DNA of 9,960 nt from Clostridia bacterium (GTDB lineage: Bacteria; Bacillota; Clostridia; RGIG8785), in NCBI GenBank assembly GCA_017620795.1, contig JAGAUM010000194.1, positions 1-9,960 of the forward strand, in the 5' to 3' direction. A model generated the notes under the pieces. That model was given only the letters and a program-made list of their open reading frames with translations, searched no databases and had not been told where the DNA came from. Each line of letters starts with the position of its first letter. Position 1 is the stretch's first letter. Made by a program: the position numbers and the translations under genes. Below, piece after piece: positions 6,579-9,960 of the stretch.

Positions 6579-7657
6579 TGCGCATATTGTATCTCATTAA
6601 CTATGCCGGTAAGGCAGGCACTGAAAAGTATGTCCAAAACCTGGTGGAAGCCTTCAAAGAAAAGGACGAGTGTCATCTGTGCTATAACATTGCAGGAGAA
6701 CTGTCCGAGAATCTGGGAAAACAAGGAATTCCACTTTTTCAGTTGGAGATGAAAAACCCTTTTGACCTTACTGCGGCAAAGAAGCTGGCGACATATTGCA
6801 AAGACCATCAAATCGATGTGATTCATGCCCAGTATCCACGGGAAAACTACATCGCCCTGTTGTCTAAGATGTTTTATAGTAAGGTCAAGGTTGTTTATAC
6901 CTGTCACCTGACCCTGCCCACCAACAAGGCTTGGTTTTATGCCAATAAGTTGATGACCCCTAAAAACCATCACATTATCTCGGTCTGCAAAGAGGGGCGG
7001 GATATCATGGTATCTAACGGCGTTGATCCCAAGAAAATCAGCGTAATTTATAACGGTGTCATCCCCAATGACAACTGCATTAAAAACACCCAGTTAAAAG
7101 CAGAACTGGGCTTGGCGTATGATACCAAGTTACTGACTATCTTGGCGCGCTACGCTCCCATGAAGGGACTGGATTTCTTGGTGGATGTGATTTCTGAGTT
7201 GCGCCAGCTTACCGATATTCCCTTTGCCGTGGCAATTGCAGGGGATGGAGAGCTTTACGATGCCATCGCGGATCGTATCCGCAGTGCAGGATTGGGGGAT
7301 ACCATCTTCCAATTAGGGTATCGTACCGATTCCAATACCATTTTAAACGGTTCGGATATCTACCTCAATACTTCAAGAGACCAGGAAGCTTTGAGCTTTG
7401 CCATTTTAGAGGCCATGAACGCAGGTCTCCCCGTAGTTGCTACCAATGTGGGTGGTAATGCAGATTTGGTCTTGGGTCATGACATGACCTGTGGCGCCAT
7501 TACTGAGTTCGGGGACGTTGAAGGCTTTGCCAACGCCCTTCGTGACTTGTTGGAGGATGGCAAGAAACGTGCGGCATATTCCGAAACTGCGCGAGAGAAA
7601 ATCCGCCGTGTATTTGACCTAAATACCCTCATTGAGGATGTATATAAGACCTATTAA
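6578..7657 (+). CDS. Family 4 glycosyltransferase (GT-B fold)
   Basis: This is a retaining glycosyltransferase that should add a sugar from a nucleotide donor to a lipid-linked acceptor at the cytoplasmic face of the membrane. The 359 residues fit a complete GT4 enzyme. The N-terminal acceptor domain begins MRILYLIN with a GxxGTE loop (11-16). The C-terminal donor domain has R191 and K196 (ARYAPMKG) for phosphate binding, AGDGEL (221-226) and the E-x7-E pair E270/E278 (EALSFAILE), followed by GLPVVATNVGG. The ATG shares one base with the preceding stop codon, and AAAGGAG (6563-6569) is 8 bases upstream. No signal peptide or membrane helix is seen. The sugar and linkage cannot be predicted from the motifs. 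Confidence 0.93.
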   Translation: MRILYLINYAGKAGTEKYVQNLVEAFKEKDECHLCYNIAGELSENLGKQGIPLFQLEMKNPFDLTAAKKLATYCKDHQIDVIHAQYPRENYIALLSKMFYSKVKVVYTCHLTLPTNKAWFYANKLMTPKNHHIISVCKEGRDIMVSNGVDPKKISVIYNGVIPNDNCIKNTQLKAELGLAYDTKLLTILARYAPMKGLDFLVDVISELRQLTDIPFAVAIAGDGELYDAIADRIRSAGLGDTIFQLGYRTDSNTILNGSDIYLNTSRDQEALSFAILEAMNAGLPVVATNVGGNADLVLGHDMTCGAITEFGDVEGFANALRDLLEDGKKRAAYSETAREKIRRVFDLNTLIEDVYKTY

Positions 7658-7670
7658 GGAGGAAATGAAA

Positions 7671-8159
7671 ATGATTCTGGATCAAAAAGGAAAACTGTTC
7701 GGCAAGATTAACATCATCGACCTGCTGCTGATTTTGGTTGTAGTTTTGGCTGTTGTCTTCTTTGGCATGAAGATGATGGACGATGGCGGCACTACAGTCA
7801 GTAACGGTGACGGTGTTCGCATGGAGTTCTATGCGGAAGAAGTTTCGGACTTTGTTGTAGAAAGCATTAAGGTTGGGGATACCCTGACCGATGACACGGG
7901 TAACATCAATCTGGGTAAGATTGTAGACATTGAAGTAGGTCCTTCTCAGTCCTATTCCACTAACGAAAAAGGGGAATGGGTTTTAAGTTCTAAAGAAGGT
8001 TTTTCCTCTCTGCGCATTGTAGGTGAGGGAAACGGCCGTATGTATGACCACGGTGTGATTGTCTCTGGTTCTAAATATGGCATTGGCCATAGCTTTACCC
8101 TCCGTGCGGGTATGGGTAAAATCTGGCTCCGCGTTTCGGGGATTGAAGCCATTTTATAA
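7671..8159 (+). CDS. DUF4330-family single-pass membrane protein of unknown function
   Basis: The start at 7671 (162 residues) is chosen over in-frame ATGs at 7632 and 7665 because AAGGAGG (7656-7662) lies 8 bases before it, only 2 before 7665 and after 7632. The protein opens with GKLFGKINIID, then one membrane helix (about 17-36), then an outside domain of about 125 residues rich in beta-strand and Gly (FYAEEVSDFVVESIKVGDTL, LRIVGEGNGR, SKYGIGHSFTLRAG). The KGKLFGKINIIDLLL opening is what I recognise as DUF4330, a family without assigned function. It sits 13 bases after the glycosyltransferase and 11 before the polymerase/ligase, so a role in assembly, export or regulation of the glycan is likely but unproven. 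No catalytic residues are evident. The family name is from memory. Confidence 0.8.
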   Translation: MILDQKGKLFGKINIIDLLLILVVVLAVVFFGMKMMDDGGTTVSNGDGVRMEFYAEEVSDFVVESIKVGDTLTDDTGNINLGKIVDIEVGPSQSYSTNEKGEWVLSSKEGFSSLRIVGEGNGRMYDHGVIVSGSKYGIGHSFTLRAGMGKIWLRVSGIEAIL

Positions 8160-8170
8160 GGGGCGTTAAT

Positions 8171-9706
8171 ATGTTTGAGCATAGTATTTTAGGAAAACTT
8201 CCGGCTTTCCTACGCCTTTTGTGCGAAATCATTGCTCACAGTGCGACCTACCGCGCTCTTTCACGGGTATGGCATGCAATTGTAAATTGTGCCAAATCCA
8301 GTGCGGTGTTTGGCTTCTTGTTCCGTGACGGATGTTGGAACGAGGCGGTTTCCCATTCTGTGGTGATTTCGTTTTTGCAAAAGGTTTTAGACAAGCTCTT
8401 TTCAGCTTTACAAAAATGCTATCATAAGATGCATGATGCCTTGGCAGACTCTCTTTTAGGGCGCTTTTTCGCGCGCATTTACTGCCATCATTGGTCGGCA
8501 CATCCTGTGATTTGGTTGGGCCTTTTTGTGCTGGCAATGCTCATCGTTCCTCATGACTACTGGGCAAACTCCTATGCCTTTTTAGGCGGCCTTGCGTTTG
8601 TTGCCCTTTGGGTTGGATTGATGATTGCCAAGAAACGTGAGGTTTTTCAAATCAGCCGTTTAGGCGTACCTTTTTATGCCTTTGCTGCCTGTTGCGTATT
8701 GGGTGTATTGCGCGCTTCCGAAACGGGGGATGCCATCCGCGTTTTTATCTTCTTTTTGACGGCCTTCTTGCTTTATTCTCTGGTGGTAACCGAAGTGGAT
8801 GGCGAAGAAAAGCTCCACCGCCTGTTGGGTTTTCTGCTGGTTGGTGTGTTTGTTACGGCTCTTTACGGGTTCTATCAACGTATCGTGGGTGTGGAAATTG
8901 ACGCATCTTTGACCGATGTCAACTTAAACTCCAGCATGCCGGGACGCGTTTTCTCCACGTTTGAAAACCCCAATAACTACGCAGAGTTATTGGTGCTGAC
9001 CTTGCCCCTGTGCTTTGTATTCTGCACACAGGTCAAAAACCGAGGCCTTAAGCTGTTGTCTTTTGGGATGCTTGCCTGTGCTTTTGTTGTCCTGTTAATG
9101 ACCTATTCCCGTTCCTGTTGGGTTTCCTTCGCCATTGCGGCAATGGTTTTTGTCTTCTTGTATGACAAACGTCTGCTTCCCTTGGTCTTACTGGTAGGTG
9201 TGGCGGCAATTCCCTTCCTACCCGAAAGCATTATGGATCGTATTTTAACCATCGGTAGCCAAAGTGACACCTCCAATGCCTATCGTATTTATATCTGGGA
9301 AGCGGTTTTAGAGATGATTCAGGGCGACTGGTTTACAGGAATTGGCCTGGGTCCTGAAAGCTTTAAAAAGATTTATATCCAGTTCGCAGACCCCTATGCC
9401 ATTACGGCTCCTCACTCCCATATGCTCTATTTAGAGATTTGGGTGGAGCTGGGCTTGGTCGGCTTACTGGCGTTCTTCTGGTTTATGGTGGACTTGCTCC
9501 GCTCGGCAGTGCGGACGGCAAAACGCACTATAAATACCTATTCCAAGCATGTCTTATATGCTTGTGTAGCCGCCTTTTCGGGTATTGCCTTTTCCTGCGC
9601 GGCAGAGTATATCTGGTTCTATCCTCGGGTACTCTTCGCTTTCTTCCTGGTTGCAGGAATCTTAAAGGCAACCCTTCATATGAACAAGAAGGAGCTTTTG
9701 CAATGA
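8171..9706 (+). CDS. O-antigen ligase/polymerase-family (Wzy_C) membrane protein with a repeated N-terminal extension
   Basis: A 511-residue polytopic membrane protein that would polymerise lipid-linked repeat units or transfer them to an envelope acceptor on the outer face. From about residue 111 there are roughly 11-12 hydrophobic helices. Family markers are ENPNNYAELL (265-274), TYSRSCW (from 311), AYRIYIWEAVLEM (R372, W376) and the large outside loop ending in HSHMLYLEIWVELGLVGL (H415, H417), where the conserved His of Wzy/WaaL enzymes lies. The first 110 residues are not part of the usual core. They contain five spaced Ser-hydrophobic motifs (S5, S24, S44, S63, S94) and look like amphipathic helices. 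GGGG (8160-8163) is 7 bases before the ATG. The stop overlaps the next gene (ATGA). Polymerase or ligase cannot be decided from sequence, and nothing here implies lipopolysaccharide. Confidence 0.88.
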   Translation: MFEHSILGKLPAFLRLLCEIIAHSATYRALSRVWHAIVNCAKSSAVFGFLFRDGCWNEAVSHSVVISFLQKVLDKLFSALQKCYHKMHDALADSLLGRFFARIYCHHWSAHPVIWLGLFVLAMLIVPHDYWANSYAFLGGLAFVALWVGLMIAKKREVFQISRLGVPFYAFAACCVLGVLRASETGDAIRVFIFFLTAFLLYSLVVTEVDGEEKLHRLLGFLLVGVFVTALYGFYQRIVGVEIDASLTDVNLNSSMPGRVFSTFENPNNYAELLVLTLPLCFVFCTQVKNRGLKLLSFGMLACAFVVLLMTYSRSCWVSFAIAAMVFVFLYDKRLLPLVLLVGVAAIPFLPESIMDRILTIGSQSDTSNAYRIYIWEAVLEMIQGDWFTGIGLGPESFKKIYIQFADPYAITAPHSHMLYLEIWVELGLVGLLAFFWFMVDLLRSAVRTAKRTINTYSKHVLYACVAAFSGIAFSCAAEYIWFYPRVLFAFFLVAGILKATLHMNKKELLQ

Positions 9707-9960
9707 AAGTATTGCACCTGATCAGCGGTGGTGACTCGGGCGGTGCAAAAACCCATGTCTTTTCGCTGATGGACAAGCTGACCAAAAAAGCAGATGTTAC
9801 GGTTGTCTGCTTGATGCGTGGTGTCTTTTATGAAGAAATTCTGGAGCGGGATGTGCGTGTCCTGCTCTATGAACAGCGCTCCCGATTCGATTTGTCGGTG
9901 CTGAACAAGCTTTTGACCCTGATTCGGGAAGAGGGCTTTGACCTGGTCCATGCCCACGGC
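9703..9960 (+). CDS. Family 4 glycosyltransferase, N-terminal part (cut by window end)
   Basis: The first 86 residues of a GT-B glycosyltransferase are present. The opening MKVLHLISGGDSGGAKTHVF is the classic GT4 N-terminus with a Gly-rich GGDSGGAKTH acceptor/donor loop, and the fragment ends in FDLVHAHG, matching the beta-strand that closes the first Rossmann half. The ATG overlaps the preceding stop codon (ATGA), and AAGGAG (9689-9694) is 8 bases upstream, so it belongs to the same operon. It should add another sugar to the same glycan. The catalytic E-x7-E region lies outside the window, so an intact enzyme cannot be confirmed here. Confidence 0.88.
   Translation, partial: MKVLHLISGGDSGGAKTHVFSLMDKLTKKADVTVVCLMRGVFYEEILERDVRVLLYEQRSRFDLSVLNKLLTLIREEGFDLVHAHG

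Noticed and set aside
7632..7670. Earlier in-frame starts (7632, 7665) for the DUF4330 gene
   Set aside because: 7632 overlaps the end of the glycosyltransferase gene and precedes the ribosome site. 7665 is only 2 bases from the GGAGG core. 7671 has ideal spacing and fits the family's N-terminus.
1..9960. Mobile elements, CRISPR arrays, tRNA or rRNA genes
   Set aside because: No transposase or integrase motifs, no regularly spaced repeat series and no tRNA-like cloverleaf were seen. Gene density and codon style look even across the window.

Overview
The window reads as chromosomal DNA from a Gram-positive-type Firmicute, most likely a member of the Clostridia. The grounds are strong AGGAGG-like ribosome binding sites before most genes, sigma-A promoters with extended -10 elements, a copper ATPase of the Clostridia type with a second metal-binding domain at its C-terminus, and a surface protein held by three S-layer homology (SLH) domains. 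No RNA gene, CRISPR array, insertion sequence or phage gene is visible. The species cannot be named from this sequence.

Layout. Positions 1-29 hold a hairpin that probably ends transcription of a gene lying before the window. A clear promoter (31-59) then drives a Cu+-exporting P1B-type ATPase (100-2493, TTG start). Its last 67 codons are a complete CopZ-like domain with its own ribosome binding site and in-frame ATG, so a free copper chaperone may be made from inside the gene. A strong hairpin (2495-2523) separates this gene from a convergent minus-strand gene (2522-4366). That gene encodes a secreted protein with a transglutaminase-like domain lacking a visible catalytic Cys, BspA-type leucine-rich repeats and three SLH domains.

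The 140-base gap at 4367-4506 carries two divergent promoters. The plus-strand one contains a perfect 10-base direct repeat with a 20-base period. It starts a tightly packed plus-strand operon that runs off the right edge: a divergent MurJ/MviN-family flippase, a hexapeptide-repeat acyltransferase, a family 4 glycosyltransferase, a DUF4330 membrane protein, an O-antigen ligase/polymerase-family protein with an unusual N-terminal extension, and the start of a second family 4 glycosyltransferase. Genes overlap by 1-4 bases or are 11-13 bases apart, so they are almost certainly co-transcribed.

The operon looks like a lipid-linked surface-glycan pathway. Cytoplasmic glycosyltransferases build a repeat unit, the acyltransferase decorates it, the MurJ-like protein flips it, and the Wzy/WaaL-like protein polymerises or transfers it outside. 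Two parts deserve most attention. The flippase appears to have lost most of the charged residues needed for lipid II transport in E. coli MurJ. The DUF4330 protein has no known function but sits between the glycosyltransferase and the polymerase/ligase. The individual families are known, so the novelty, if any, lies in the combination and in these divergent details.
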